Below, one piece after another: positions 30,487 to 40,384 of a DNA stretch of 48,516 nt. The notes below the pieces were generated by a model. The model worked only from the letters and a program-made list of their open reading frames with translations, did no database searches and had not been told where the DNA came from. A program made the translations under genes and the position numbers. Every line of letters starts with the position of its first letter. Position 1 is the first letter of the stretch. Origin of the DNA: Cryomorphaceae bacterium (GTDB lineage: Bacteria > Bacteroidota > Bacteroidia > Flavobacteriales_D > Crocinitomicaceae); the NCBI GenBank assembly GCA_021300505.1, contig JAJTDQ010000013.1, positions 1-48,516 of the forward strand, written 5' to 3'.

Positions 30487-30870
30487 ATGTCATTGACAAT
30501 AGTGCATATTAAACCCACGGAAACTACCCCAGAAGTAAAATTTAACCCGTCTACAGGTAAATTTGAAATTAAGGGAAGATCGATTACTGAAAATGCTTCT
30601 GAATTTTACAATCCACTGATTGATTGGGTCAAGTCGTATATTGAAAATCCTGCAGGGTCAACGACCGTAGATGTTTATTTCGACTATTTGAATACATCAT
30701 CTTCTAAATCCTTAATGCACCTTTTCAACATATTGGGTACAATTCCAGGAAAGGAGGTCAGCATCAATTGGCTGCATAAAAAGGATGACGAGGCAATGAA
30801 AGAGGCAGGTGAAGATTTCAACACCATTGTGAATTTGCCTTTCAACATTGTAGGAACGGATTCGAATTAA
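30487..30870 (+). CDS. DUF1987/SiaC-type regulatory phosphoprotein
   Basis: A 127-residue protein of the SiaC family, whose phosphorylation state controls a diguanylate cyclase or another partner. The region VDVYFDYLNTSSSKSLMHLF contains the conserved phospho-acceptor Thr (about residue 70) found in SiaC (NTSS(S/A)K). The start MSLTIVHI at 30487 is preferred over 30481. It begins 2 bases after the kinase stop. No SiaA phosphatase or cyclase is nearby, so the output is unknown. Confidence 0.82.
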   Translation: MSLTIVHIKPTETTPEVKFNPSTGKFEIKGRSITENASEFYNPLIDWVKSYIENPAGSTTVDVYFDYLNTSSSKSLMHLFNILGTIPGKEVSINWLHKKDDEAMKEAGEDFNTIVNLPFNIVGTDSN

Positions 30871-30873
30871 TTC

Positions 30874-31449
30874 GTGAAAAAAATAGGTCTTACGGGAGGA
30901 ATTGGCTCTGGGAAAAGCACCGTAGCGCGCATTCTATTGGCAATGGGATATCCGGTCTATTTTTCCGACGACCGCTCAAAACAACTTACGCAAACACATC
31001 CTGGGATCAGAAAAGGACTCACTGAACTTATTGGAGAACAGATTTATAAAGACAATCAGCTCGATCGCTCGGCATTGGCATTGGCTATTTTTTCCGATGA
31101 CGCCTTGCGCGTAAAGGTCAATCAAATCATTCATCCCATTGTCCGGGATGATTTCGACAATTGGATAAATGAACAAACCAATCCACTTGTTTTTAATGAG
31201 GCAGCAATTCTTTTTGAAACTGGTGCTTCTGAACGTTTTGACGCCATGGTCTTAGTCACCGCGCCTCAAGAATTGCGCATTCAGCGAGTCATGAAACGCG
31301 ATTTTTGCTCACGTGAGGAGGTAGTGAATCGGATCAATCACCAATGGACCGACGTGCAAAAAATACAGTTAGCGGATGTGGTCATTGTGAATGATGATGT
31401 TCAACCGTTAATCAAGCAAGTTGAGCACATGTTGACATTATTGGCTTAA
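30874..31449 (+). CDS. coaE: Dephospho-CoA kinase
   Basis: Last step of coenzyme A synthesis: ATP-dependent phosphorylation of dephospho-CoA. The P-loop is LTGGIGSGKSTVARI; other motifs are YFSDDRSKQL and HPIVRDDF. 191 residues, standard. It starts at GTG 30874, 3 bases after the siaC-like stop, and overlaps the convergent membrane-protein gene by 4 bases. Confidence 0.93.
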   Translation: MKKIGLTGGIGSGKSTVARILLAMGYPVYFSDDRSKQLTQTHPGIRKGLTELIGEQIYKDNQLDRSALALAIFSDDALRVKVNQIIHPIVRDDFDNWINEQTNPLVFNEAAILFETGASERFDAMVLVTAPQELRIQRVMKRDFCSREEVVNRINHQWTDVQKIQLADVVIVNDDVQPLIKQVEHMLTLLA

Positions 31450-32102
31450 TTGATCTCTTCATAATCGTCGAAATCCCCTTCCTTCTTCTTGTTTGCTTGA
31501 AATCCGGCGCTAGCTTGTACAAATGGAGCTCCTGAAAGTAGATACATGATGCCATTCATCATTTTGAAGAGCATCGAAATCAAAAAGAAAAATCCGATTA
31601 CCTTAAAGATGAACCCAATTACGGGTGTTTTTTCAATGCTGATGATGCTATCATGAAACCAATCACTGATCGGATTGATGGAAAGGTCTTTGAAAAATAT
31701 GAAACCAATAAAACAAAAAACTGATAGTGCAATTACTCCAATTTCTGCATTTAGGTTGAAATTTTTAAACGCCATTGGCAACCCATTTCCCATCATCCCG
31801 AACATTTTCGCCTGCTGCTGGCTCGATTGAAGCTTACCGACAAAATACATGGTGAGGACCAACGCAGCCAAGGCCAACTGATAATAACTGATTTCACCTT
31901 CTTTTAAGTCAAGACAAAAAAGGAACGTGACATCAGCGAGAAAAACATACTTGATTCCTTTGATTACGTATTCTTCAGTTAGCGTTTTTTGTTTATTCAT
32001 GCTGGCAATAACCAAAATGAATTCAAAAATCCCCCAGATAAATCCGTAGATGGCAAATAAAACACCCATCCGGAAAATAAAATTCAATAATTCCATGGGC
32101 AC
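31446..32102 (-). CDS. Hypothetical multi-pass membrane protein
   Basis: A 218-residue protein I do not recognise. Hydrophobic segments lie near residues 9-33, 50-63, 75-90, 118-136 and 160-187; the tail (QANKKKEGDFDDYEEIN) is charged and probably cytosolic. It has no signal peptide and no clear motif. Converges on coaE with a 4-base overlap. Divergent from the peptidase gene at 32229. Confidence 0.7.
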   Translation of the reverse strand: MPMELLNFIFRMGVLFAIYGFIWGIFEFILVIASMNKQKTLTEEYVIKGIKYVFLADVTFLFCLDLKEGEISYYQLALAALVLTMYFVGKLQSSQQQAKMFGMMGNGLPMAFKNFNLNAEIGVIALSVFCFIGFIFFKDLSINPISDWFHDSIISIEKTPVIGFIFKVIGFFFLISMLFKMMNGIMYLLSGAPFVQASAGFQANKKKEGDFDDYEEIN

Positions 32103-32203
32103 AAATGTCGAAGATTAATCGGAATTATCATAAGGAAAGAGTGTTATTTAAGGCATTTGTTTATGCATTTGAATTCTAGGGCCTTTATGTACATGCATTT
32201 CAT

Positions 32204-32211
32204 TATTTTTG
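32204..32211 (+). promoter_or_regulatory. Possible promoter TATTTTTG for the peptidase/glucosidase pair
   Basis: Matches TAnnTTTG, 17 bases before the ATG at 32229. No convincing -33 element, so moderate support only. Confidence 0.45.
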
Positions 32212-32228
32212 GTCGACAAAACTAAGCC

Positions 32229-34376
32229 ATGAAAAACACTTTTATATCTTTCGTTCTTTTTATATCGTCCATTTTTTCGCTTTTTGCGGAAGAAGGAATG
32301 CTTATTCCCTCAATAATTTCTGCATTCGAATCTGATATGCAAGCCAAGGGGATGAAATTGACTGCCGAGCAGATTTACAGTGTGAATCACTCAAGCTTGA
32401 AGGACGCCATCATTCACTTCAATGGTGGGTGCACCGCTGAATTGGTTTCTGCACAAGGATTATTGCTTACGAACCACCATTGTGGCTATTCACAGATTCA
32501 ATCACATTCGTCTTTGGAAAAGGATTATCTGAAAAATGGTTTTTGGGCAAAGAACTTTGCGGAGGAATTGACAAATCCTGGTTTGACAGCTACGCGCATG
32601 GTACGGATCGATGATGTTACTGCTGGTGTATTGGAAGGCATTCTACCCAGCACTCCTCAAAATATTAGAGAGGCAACTATTTCTGCCAATATTGATAAAC
32701 TCATTCGTCAAGCGATGGCTGGAACGCATTATGAGGCGGAGATCAAACCGTTTAACTATGGCAACCATTATTACATCATTGTAAAAGAGGTGTTTAAAGA
32801 TGTTCGATTGGTAGGAACACCTCCAAATTCCATCGGAAAATTTGGCGGTGATACGGACAATTGGGTATGGCCTCGTCATACTGGAGATTTTTCTGTGTTC
32901 CGCATTTATGCCAACAAAGAAAATATGCCTGCCGTCTATTCAAAGGACAATGTACCATACACACCAATTCATTTCTTGCCGATTTCGTTCAAAGACCGTA
33001 AGCCGGGAGATTTTACCATGGTATATGGTTTTCCGGGGGAAACTGAACAACATGTGGTTTCAGATTATTTGAAATTTATCATGGATGAAGAACGTCCTGC
33101 ACGTATCGGGATGCGTGAAAAATCATTGAGTGTCATTGATGCTGCCATGCGTGCTTCGGATGAGGTTAGAATTAAATATTCTGCCAAACAAGCAAGTATC
33201 GCCAATGCTTACAAGAAGTGGATTGGTCAGGTAGATGGGCTGCGCCGCTTGGATGCGATTTCAATCAAGTTAAAGCGCGAATCCGAATACAATGCCATGG
33301 CCGCAACTTCGGATGAATGGCAGCAAAAATATGGCGGTGTCATCAGTAAAATGAACGCCTTGGTGGCTGATGGAAAGAAATGGGAATTCCAGCAAGCATT
33401 GCATTTTGAATACCTGTACTATGGCGCCGAGTATTTTAAGTTGGCGAGAGGAATTGAAGATTTAGTGCGCAATTACCAACGTTATGTCGACAAAGGCGAA
33501 TTGAATGCGATGATTGAAAAACTAATCAAAGGTGCAGATGGATTCTTTAAAAACTACGATGCTTCAGTAGATCAGCGCATTTTCGAATTATTGACCGACG
33601 AGTACCGCAAACATTTAGTGACGTATCCACTTCAATTGCTTGAGGTTGTCAATCAGCAGAATTCAAAGGACTTGGCTTTGAAGATTTACACAAAGTCTAT
33701 TTTTACAGATAAGTCACGTTTCGTTGCTTTTTTACAAGGTTTTAAAGGTTCCTCGTTGAAGAAAATTACGAAAGATCCAGGTTATGTCTATTTCGAAGGA
33801 ATCTTCAGTACATACCGCAATGAAATCATTCCAAACTTTCAAGCGTTTGATGCTCAAATGAATGATCTTCTTAAAACATATGTGGCGGGTAAATATGAAA
33901 TGTTCCCAAATGCAAAACATTGGGCTGATGCCAACAGTACGCTTCGAATTACTTATGGTCAAATTGAAGGTTCTGCGCCGGCCGATGGAATGATGTACAC
34001 GGAGCATACCACCTTGGATGGAATCATTGCGAAGTACAATTCAGGGAACCCAGATTTTGAACTTTTGCCGCGTATGCTTGAGCTTCACAAGTCAAAAGAC
34101 TATGGCGATTATGGTCAAGATGGTGAATTGTGGGTGTGCTTTACAGGTTCGAATCATACCACTGGAGGGAACTCAGGATCACCAGTGATTGATGCCGAAG
34201 GGAATTTGATGGGATTGAATTTCGACCGAACGTGGGAAAGCACCATGTCGGATTACATGTTTGATGCCAACCGTTGTCGCAATGTAGTTGTTGATATTCG
34301 CTACGTGCTATGGGTGATGGACAAGTATTCTGGCGCAAAGCACTTGGTCGATGAAATGGTCCTTGACCGCAATTAA
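32229..34376 (+). CDS. S46 family dipeptidyl-peptidase, DPP11-type
   Basis: Periplasmic serine peptidase that removes dipeptides from peptides. Signal peptide at residues 1-20. Triad: His84 in LTNHHCGY, an Asp in the conserved GDTDNWVWPRHTGDF segment, and Ser649 in GGNSGSP. The residue 18 after the Ser is Arg667 (GLNFDRTWE). In P. gingivalis DPP11 this position is Arg673, which gives preference for Asp/Glu at P1; DPP7 has Gly. So acidic specificity is predicted. 715 residues, normal. The glucosidase gene starts 6 bases after its stop. Confidence 0.92.
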   Translation: MKNTFISFVLFISSIFSLFAEEGMLIPSIISAFESDMQAKGMKLTAEQIYSVNHSSLKDAIIHFNGGCTAELVSAQGLLLTNHHCGYSQIQSHSSLEKDYLKNGFWAKNFAEELTNPGLTATRMVRIDDVTAGVLEGILPSTPQNIREATISANIDKLIRQAMAGTHYEAEIKPFNYGNHYYIIVKEVFKDVRLVGTPPNSIGKFGGDTDNWVWPRHTGDFSVFRIYANKENMPAVYSKDNVPYTPIHFLPISFKDRKPGDFTMVYGFPGETEQHVVSDYLKFIMDEERPARIGMREKSLSVIDAAMRASDEVRIKYSAKQASIANAYKKWIGQVDGLRRLDAISIKLKRESEYNAMAATSDEWQQKYGGVISKMNALVADGKKWEFQQALHFEYLYYGAEYFKLARGIEDLVRNYQRYVDKGELNAMIEKLIKGADGFFKNYDASVDQRIFELLTDEYRKHLVTYPLQLLEVVNQQNSKDLALKIYTKSIFTDKSRFVAFLQGFKGSSLKKITKDPGYVYFEGIFSTYRNEIIPNFQAFDAQMNDLLKTYVAGKYEMFPNAKHWADANSTLRITYGQIEGSAPADGMMYTEHTTLDGIIAKYNSGNPDFELLPRMLELHKSKDYGDYGQDGELWVCFTGSNHTTGGNSGSPVIDAEGNLMGLNFDRTWESTMSDYMFDANRCRNVVVDIRYVLWVMDKYSGAKHLVDEMVLDRN

Positions 34377-34382
34377 CGAGAA

Positions 34383-35795
34383 TTGAAACGGTTCATTTTT
34401 ATTATTCTGCCGTCGTTCCTGCTCGCGCAGAAACTCAAAGCGCAACTTGTTACAGCAGAAGATCGCACGTTAATCGAAGCCTTTGGCAAGGATTTCCTCT
34501 GGGGAACGTCCTGTTCGGCATATCAAATCGAAGGTGCATGGAATGAAGGAGGGAAGTCTGAATCCGTTTGGGATGTGTTTGCGCAGCGGAGAGGTAAGAT
34601 TTATCAAAATGAGAATGCGAATACAGCTGTTGACTTTTACCATCGTTACAAAGAAGATATTCGCCTTCACAAAGAATTGAATTTTAAAGTTTTTCGGTTT
34701 TCAATCGCATGGACTCGAATATTGCCCAATGGCACTGGACAAGTCAATCAGGAGGGCATCGATTTTTACCATAAAGTCATAGACGAATGTATTGCTCAAG
34801 GTGTTGAACCATGGATCACTTTGTACCATTGGGATATCCCACAGGTGTTAGAAGACAAAGGCGGGTGGACCAATCGCGCGGTAGTGGAATGGTTTACCGA
34901 GTATACCAGAGTATTGGCGCGTGAGTATGGTTCGAAGGTTAAAAATTGGATGGTCTTCAACGAACCCGCGGCCTTCACAAGTTTAGGTTATTTGGTAGGA
35001 TATCATGCACCAGGAAAGCGCGGGATTTCAAAATTTATGCGTGCGGCGCATCACACCTGTTTGGCGATGGCAGAGAGTGGTCGTACGATACGGGAGGAAG
35101 TACCCAACGCGCGAATAGGAACGAATTTCAGTTGTTCCTACGTGGAATCCTTCGAAGGACTTAAAAAACACGATAAGGCAGCGCGGCGAATGGATGCGAT
35201 GTTGAACCGTATGTTCATTGAACCAAGTTTAGGCATGGGATATCCCACGGCTGATTTCCCTGGTTTGAAGCGCATTGAAAAATACATGTTGCCAGGAGAT
35301 GCCGAGAAATTGAAGTTCCACTTTGATTTTATTGGGCTACAAAATTACTTTCGGGTAGTGGTGAAGCGGAGTATTATTCCTTTGGTTTGGGGAAATCAAG
35401 TAAAAGCAGAAAAGCGTGGGGTTCCTGTCAATGAGATGGGTTTTGAAATTTATCCTGAAGGTATTTATCAAGTGCTCAAGCAATTTGACGCCTATGCTGG
35501 TGTTGACCATTTGATTATCACGGAAAATGGAGTGTGCGTCGAAGACAATGTTGAAGAAGGGAAGGTCCATGACATTGCGCGAATTGATTTCTTTCGGGCT
35601 TACTTGGCTCAGGTACTGAGAGCAAAAAATGAGGGAGTTCCTGTTGAAGGGTATTTTGTATGGAGCCTTACGGATAATTTTGAATGGAGTGAGGGTTATC
35701 GTCCTCGGTTTGGATTGATCCATGTGGACTATACCACACAAAAACGAACCATTAAAGACTCAGGATACTGGTTTCAGGAATTGCTCCAAAAATAA
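34383..35795 (+). CDS. GH1 family beta-glucosidase, with signal peptide
   Basis: Retaining glycoside hydrolase family 1. Substrate-binding start FLWGTSCSAYQIEGAW; acid/base E194 in FNEPAAF; nucleophile E381 in IITENGV; and the aglycone-side WSLTDNFEWSEGYRPRFGL. All catalytic residues are present. The N-terminus (KRFIFIILPSFLLAQKLKAQ) looks like a signal peptide; many GH1 enzymes are cytoplasmic, so export is notable. Starts at TTG 34383. Co-transcribed with the DPP11-type gene; both products would be periplasmic. Confidence 0.9.
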   Translation: MKRFIFIILPSFLLAQKLKAQLVTAEDRTLIEAFGKDFLWGTSCSAYQIEGAWNEGGKSESVWDVFAQRRGKIYQNENANTAVDFYHRYKEDIRLHKELNFKVFRFSIAWTRILPNGTGQVNQEGIDFYHKVIDECIAQGVEPWITLYHWDIPQVLEDKGGWTNRAVVEWFTEYTRVLAREYGSKVKNWMVFNEPAAFTSLGYLVGYHAPGKRGISKFMRAAHHTCLAMAESGRTIREEVPNARIGTNFSCSYVESFEGLKKHDKAARRMDAMLNRMFIEPSLGMGYPTADFPGLKRIEKYMLPGDAEKLKFHFDFIGLQNYFRVVVKRSIIPLVWGNQVKAEKRGVPVNEMGFEIYPEGIYQVLKQFDAYAGVDHLIITENGVCVEDNVEEGKVHDIARIDFFRAYLAQVLRAKNEGVPVEGYFVWSLTDNFEWSEGYRPRFGLIHVDYTTQKRTIKDSGYWFQELLQK

Positions 35796-35820
35796 AATGC
35801 GACCTTTCGAGCCGCATTTT
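35794..35820. terminator. Bidirectional terminator between GH1 and lpdA
   Basis: AAAATGCG, an 11-base loop, CGCATTTT: a symmetric stem with A and T tracts on both sides. It lies at the convergent ends of the GH1 gene (stop at 35795) and lpdA (stop at 35840) and can serve both. Confidence 0.8.
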
Positions 35821-35839
35821 ACTTGATTATTGTTATTTC

Positions 35840-37173
35840 TTAAACGTGCAATGATCGTGCTTCTGTAGCATCGAGTGCCGCCTCTTTGATTGCTTCTGAG
35901 TAGGTAGGGTGTGGGTGACAAATACGCGCCATGTCTTCTGCCGATGCACGGTATTCCATAGCAGTTACGGCTTCCATGATCAAATCCGCAGCACGTGGAG
36001 CAACCATATGCACTCCAAGTACTTCATCTGTTTCTTTGTCCGCAAGGATTTTTACCAATCCTGCTGTATCCATACTCGCACGAGCACGCCCCAATGCTTT
36101 GATTGGAAATGAACCTACTTTATAGCACCTGGAACGAGATTGTAGTTGATGTGTGGTTTTTGTCCTGCAATGAGTTCTGCTACAAATACACCTTCTTCTT
36201 CCGCTTTGTGCGCAAGCATTGCACCACGAACCACATCTCCAATGGCGTAAATGTGTGGAACTGCTGTTTGCAAATGATCGTTGACATCAATTTGTCCGCG
36301 ATTGTTTACCGTCAATCCTGCAGCTTCTAAATTTAATCCTTGTGTAAATGGTTTTCTTCCTACAGCAACAAGACAGTAGTCAGCTTCGAAAGTCACTTCT
36401 TCACCTTTTTTATTCAATGCCGTTAAAAGAACAGATTTCCCTTTGTTCTCCACTTTCTGAACGCGGTGTTCAAGATTGAACTTGAAACCTTCTTTTTTAA
36501 GTACGCGCGTCAATTCTTTTCCCATTGCACTGTCCATTGTTGGGATAATGGAAGGCGCAAATTCAATCACTTCGATTTCGGTACCAAGTCGTCCATAAAC
36601 AGATCCGAGTTCCAACCCAATCACACCACCACCAATCACCAACATTCTCTTTGGAATTTCAGGCAAGTTTAAAGCCTCAGTGGAAGTGATGATACGTTTT
36701 TTGTCGGGTTCCATTCCTGGGAAATAATTAGGCTTTGAACCTGTCGCAATGATGATGTTCTTTGAACTCAAGGATTGTGATTTTCCCTCAGCATCAGTCA
36801 CAACAACTGTATTTTTATCAGAAAGGGCACCTACTCCTGTATAGACATCAATTTTGTTTTTGTCCATGAGGTACTTTACACCAGCGCATGTTTGACTTAC
36901 CACTTCATTTTTGCGGTTAATCATCTGTGCTAGGTTGGCTTTTACATTCTTCACTTCAATACCATGTTCGTCGAAGTTGTGAACGGCGTTGTGGTAATGC
37001 TCAGAAGAGTCGAGAAGAGCCTTCGAAGGAATACATCCAACATTGAGGCATGTTCCACCGAGTGTAGTGTATTTTTCGATGATGGCTGTTTTTAATCCAA
37101 GCTGTGCGCAACGAATAGCGGCAACATATCCACCAGGACCAGAACCAATGATTGTAACATCGTATGAATTCAT
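35840..37173 (-). pseudogene. lpdA: Dihydrolipoyl dehydrogenase broken by an out-of-frame internal gap
   Basis: E3 subunit of pyruvate and 2-oxoglutarate dehydrogenase complexes. The first part, from ATG 37173 (MNSYDVTIIGSGPGGYVAA), has the FAD motif and redox disulfide GGTCLNVGCIPSK and runs to INYNLVPGAI, then stops at 36115. The second part, in another frame, starts YKVGSFPIKALGRARASMDT and ends with the catalytic HPHPTYSE and SLHV. The normal bridge (containing YTWPEVAxVGxTEEQL) is missing. The frames require a loss of 3k+1 bases, about 67-73. As read, no functional enzyme can form unless another copy exists. Not in an operon with other dehydrogenase genes. Confidence 0.88.
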
Positions 37174-37187
37174 GATTAATTTTTTTA

Positions 37188-37195
37188 CAAAGGTA
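37188..37195 (-). promoter_or_regulatory. Promoter -7 box TACCTTTG of lpdA
   Basis: Exact match on the minus strand, 14 bases before the ATG at 37173, and directly after the terminator of the preceding gene. Confidence 0.65.
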
Positions 37196-37231
37196 GAATT
37201 CTCAGCTGATTGTTTGGGGATTAAAGGCAAT

Positions 37232-37264
37232 AAAAAAAGGGCCTACCGAAGCAGACCCTTTTCT
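37232..37264 (-). terminator. Terminator of the T9SS-sorted protein gene
   Basis: On the minus strand, AAAAGGGTCTGC, a TTCG loop and GTAGGCCC followed by a run of seven T. It starts 18 bases after the stop of the gene at 37283. A textbook Rho-independent terminator. Confidence 0.88.
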
Positions 37265-37282
37265 TTATGTTATTTGTGAGAA

Positions 37283-40200
37283 TTACATTTTAATGAATTT
37301 CACAGTATCATTTTGTTTTCCTGCAACCAGTTTCACGATATATGTACCACGTGGTAGATCAGAAGCATCGATTTTCAATGTTTGTGAGCCTGCAGGCACA
37401 TTCTTGTTGTTGATTGTTTGAACAAGTGTTCCTGAAATATTGTAAACCATTACACTAACGTTTGACGTTTGTTCTAGGTTAAATGTTAACGTCGTCATTT
37501 CAGTAGTCGGGTTAGGATAAGTCTTCAATTTCGTTTTGAAGATTTGATTTCCATTTCCGTCAGCGTCACCTATTCCAAGGTAAGCAGCAGTGCTCCAAAT
37601 TCCACGGCCGTAAGTACCGATGTAGATTTCTCCTGGACGACGGTTACCTTCATCCCAAGTTCTCCATGACTGACGAACTTCGTAAACTGGTGTGCCTTCA
37701 AATCCTGCAGAAGCATTTTCCCAAGTTGCACCTCCATCTTCAGTTACAAATACCCCAGCTGCAGTACCAACTACAAGGATATCTGAATCGTCACGGTCGA
37801 TAATACCATCGTAAACCGCTACGTTAGAAGGAGTAGTGATAGCAGAAAGTGCTGTGTATGTAGGTGTAGCAGATGTTGCATTCAATGAGCGACGTGTAAC
37901 ACCACCAAACCCTGAGAAACAAACGAGGTCATTCGCATTGTTTGGATTGACTGCGATACCTTGGTAGTTGTTTGTTGCAATTTGTGTTTTTGTGGTATAC
38001 GTCGGAGGACTGGCAATAGGAGTTCCTAACCATCCAACCTTCGACTCAAAGTTCGGATCTGACGTGTAGGCTGAACCAAGTCCATCGATACGGTAAACTC
38101 CAGCACCAGCACTAACGTAGCAATGCTCAAGATTACGTGAGAACTCAATATCGATGTTGTTGAACAATCCACCACCAATATTACGTGCAATGTTCACCCA
38201 ATTTTGATCTGAAGCTGACAAACGCAATGCGTTACGTGTTCCCCAAAGTTCACCACCATTTGCATTTACATAAACAACAAACCATGATTGGTAAGGGTCT
38301 TGAACACGCAAAGTATCCCATGCAACGTTGTAAGCTACAGTATCAAGTCCTAAACTTAAAACCTCTCCTGTCGCACTGTTTTCACCATAGTAGTGCAAGT
38401 AGGTTCCAAGGCTTTCAACGACAACAGTATCTGCACCCGTTTCAAATTGAACAAGCAATGAATCACCTACTACTGGGGGAATACTTCCTGATGCAGAAGC
38501 AAAAGGTGCCCAAGAGTAGTTTCCAAGATAAACTGTTTGTCCGTTGATTGCATTTACAACACTAACATCATTAATGGTAAGTGCACTGTTGTAGAATAAT
38601 GTATCGTCGAACTGAATAGGAGCAGTGGTAACGTAATTCATACTATCGCCAGTTGATGCACTTGGAATAGTAATAGTTGCTCCTGTTGGGTAGTCCTTAG
38701 TTGGTATGTATGTAACTGAATCTTCAGAACCCAAATCGTAGTATTCAGCCAATACGAACTCTGTGTGGAATGGATGGAATGGACTTCCATCAGTTCCAGC
38801 TGGATCATATGTGCCTGGTAGAGTAGGAACGAAAGATGTAAATGTTTGTCCTTTATCTCCTGAACGAGAAATTGAGTTGTAGTATACAGAAGAGAACATT
38901 ACACGTGGGTTGAAGAAAGAGATTTCACACTCGAAACCATCACCACCACCTACTTCACGGAATTCTTGGAAAGTTGAAAGTGTATGGTCGTTGTACAACG
39001 TACCGTTATCTTGCGCTCCACCCATCACTGCTCCGTCACGGTCAAATGCAATACCATAGAACTGAGTTACATTATATCCTCGGTTAGAAGGGTACCAATT
39101 TTCACCTAAGTCATCTGTGATTCCAACACCACCATCGTTACCAATATACAAACGATTCACATCATCCCACTTCATTTCGTGGTTGTCAGCATGTGCGTAA
39201 ATCGGTGTGAATGGTGGAACAAACCATTGTGTCAATTTCTCGAAACCTCCAGATGGCGGGTTGTTGACAGTCATTTTCCATTGCCATACGTCAATACCTC
39301 CAATCAATAGGCGTTTAGGATCCGTTGGGTCTACACTAATGATAGAGTTGTACGTCCCTTGGTCGCGGTAGATATCTAAGTTGCTTGGAGTACCTGAAGC
39401 ACCTACAAACTGCGTCCACGTTTGTCCATTGTCAAGAGAAATATTCATCCCTTGAAGATTTGCATTCGTGCGCGTTGCATAAACTGTGTAAGATCCATTT
39501 AGTTTTGTTGGAGAGATAGCATACTCAATGCGTCCAGATCCTGTTGGAACCAATCCTGAACCAGTACCTGATTTGTCAGCCCAAGTTGAACCTCCATCAT
39601 TTGAAACCCATGTTTTGTTTGAGCCAACGGCTACAACCAATACTTGACCATCTTTCGATATCTGCATTGTGTTACAAACACCAGAACCAACAGGAACAGA
39701 GGTTACTGCTGCGTCTCCCAACTTCCATTTCTTCAAGCCTGTTGTTGTCGCCATCCAAACATAGTTGTCTGTGGTAACATCCGAACATCCTATTTCAGTC
39801 GAATTTGTTGTCCCAGGTATTTTTGCCCAAGTATCTCCTTTGTCAGTAGAATACCAAACTCCATTACCATCCCAACCTTCTTGGTTAGAACCTGTTGCCA
39901 CATAGAACGTTCCGTCCGGTGTCATACACATACTTGAAATATATGGCGAAGCACCAGCAGCGATATAAGAATCTACTCTTGTCCACGTATCAGCCCGATT
40001 GACAGTTTTGAATAGTCCTCCGGAAACACCTCCTGCAAACACTAAATTACGGTCAGTACGGTCCACCTGGATGGCACGAGTACGACCACCGATGTTATCT
40101 GGACCTTGTTCCAAGAAAGAAATGTTCTTGCTTTTTGGAGCTTTCAGGATTTGCTTCATGATCGTTTCGAGCTTCGCAGATGAAATACGTTCACCTGTTG

Positions 40201-40384
40201 CCTCGTCGATGTAGCGAGCTTCCATCCATTTTTTTGCGTCTTCGGCCGATTTAGCTTCCAATGAAGGTAGACCCTTCTTAGCGTAGTCACCTTCGTTGTT
40301 AAAGATTTTCCAAGGGGAGACAGCAATGATTGCAACGAAAGCAACTGCACTTACTGATCCGATTATTATGTTATTGCGTTTCAT
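37283..40384 (-). CDS. Large Asp-box beta-propeller protein with T9SS sorting domain
   Basis: A 1033-residue secreted protein. N-terminal hydrophobic signal (IIIGSVSAVAFVAIIAV). Asp-box (BNR-type) motifs recur: STDKGDTW, SNDGGSTW, SLDNGQTW, GDKGQTF and TEDGGATW, as in sortilin/VPS10-like propellers and sialidases. The conserved FLEQGPDNIGGRTRAIQVD near residue 90 marks a Bacteroidota family. The last ~80 residues (KLKTYPNPTTEMTTLTFNLE, ending RGTYIVKLVAGKQNDTVKFI) are a type A T9SS C-terminal domain, which directs export through the type IX system. Enzymatic role unknown; adhesion or sugar binding is possible. Confidence 0.88.
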   Translation of the reverse strand: MKRNNIIIGSVSAVAFVAIIAVSPWKIFNNEGDYAKKGLPSLEAKSAEDAKKWMEARYIDEATGERISSAKLETIMKQILKAPKSKNISFLEQGPDNIGGRTRAIQVDRTDRNLVFAGGVSGGLFKTVNRADTWTRVDSYIAAGASPYISSMCMTPDGTFYVATGSNQEGWDGNGVWYSTDKGDTWAKIPGTTNSTEIGCSDVTTDNYVWMATTTGLKKWKLGDAAVTSVPVGSGVCNTMQISKDGQVLVVAVGSNKTWVSNDGGSTWADKSGTGSGLVPTGSGRIEYAISPTKLNGSYTVYATRTNANLQGMNISLDNGQTWTQFVGASGTPSNLDIYRDQGTYNSIISVDPTDPKRLLIGGIDVWQWKMTVNNPPSGGFEKLTQWFVPPFTPIYAHADNHEMKWDDVNRLYIGNDGGVGITDDLGENWYPSNRGYNVTQFYGIAFDRDGAVMGGAQDNGTLYNDHTLSTFQEFREVGGGDGFECEISFFNPRVMFSSVYYNSISRSGDKGQTFTSFVPTLPGTYDPAGTDGSPFHPFHTEFVLAEYYDLGSEDSVTYIPTKDYPTGATITIPSASTGDSMNYVTTAPIQFDDTLFYNSALTINDVSVVNAINGQTVYLGNYSWAPFASASGSIPPVVGDSLLVQFETGADTVVVESLGTYLHYYGENSATGEVLSLGLDTVAYNVAWDTLRVQDPYQSWFVVYVNANGGELWGTRNALRLSASDQNWVNIARNIGGGLFNNIDIEFSRNLEHCYVSAGAGVYRIDGLGSAYTSDPNFESKVGWLGTPIASPPTYTTKTQIATNNYQGIAVNPNNANDLVCFSGFGGVTRRSLNATSATPTYTALSAITTPSNVAVYDGIIDRDDSDILVVGTAAGVFVTEDGGATWENASAGFEGTPVYEVRQSWRTWDEGNRRPGEIYIGTYGRGIWSTAAYLGIGDADGNGNQIFKTKLKTYPNPTTEMTTLTFNLEQTSNVSVMVYNISGTLVQTINNKNVPAGSQTLKIDASDLPRGTYIVKLVAGKQNDTVKFIKM

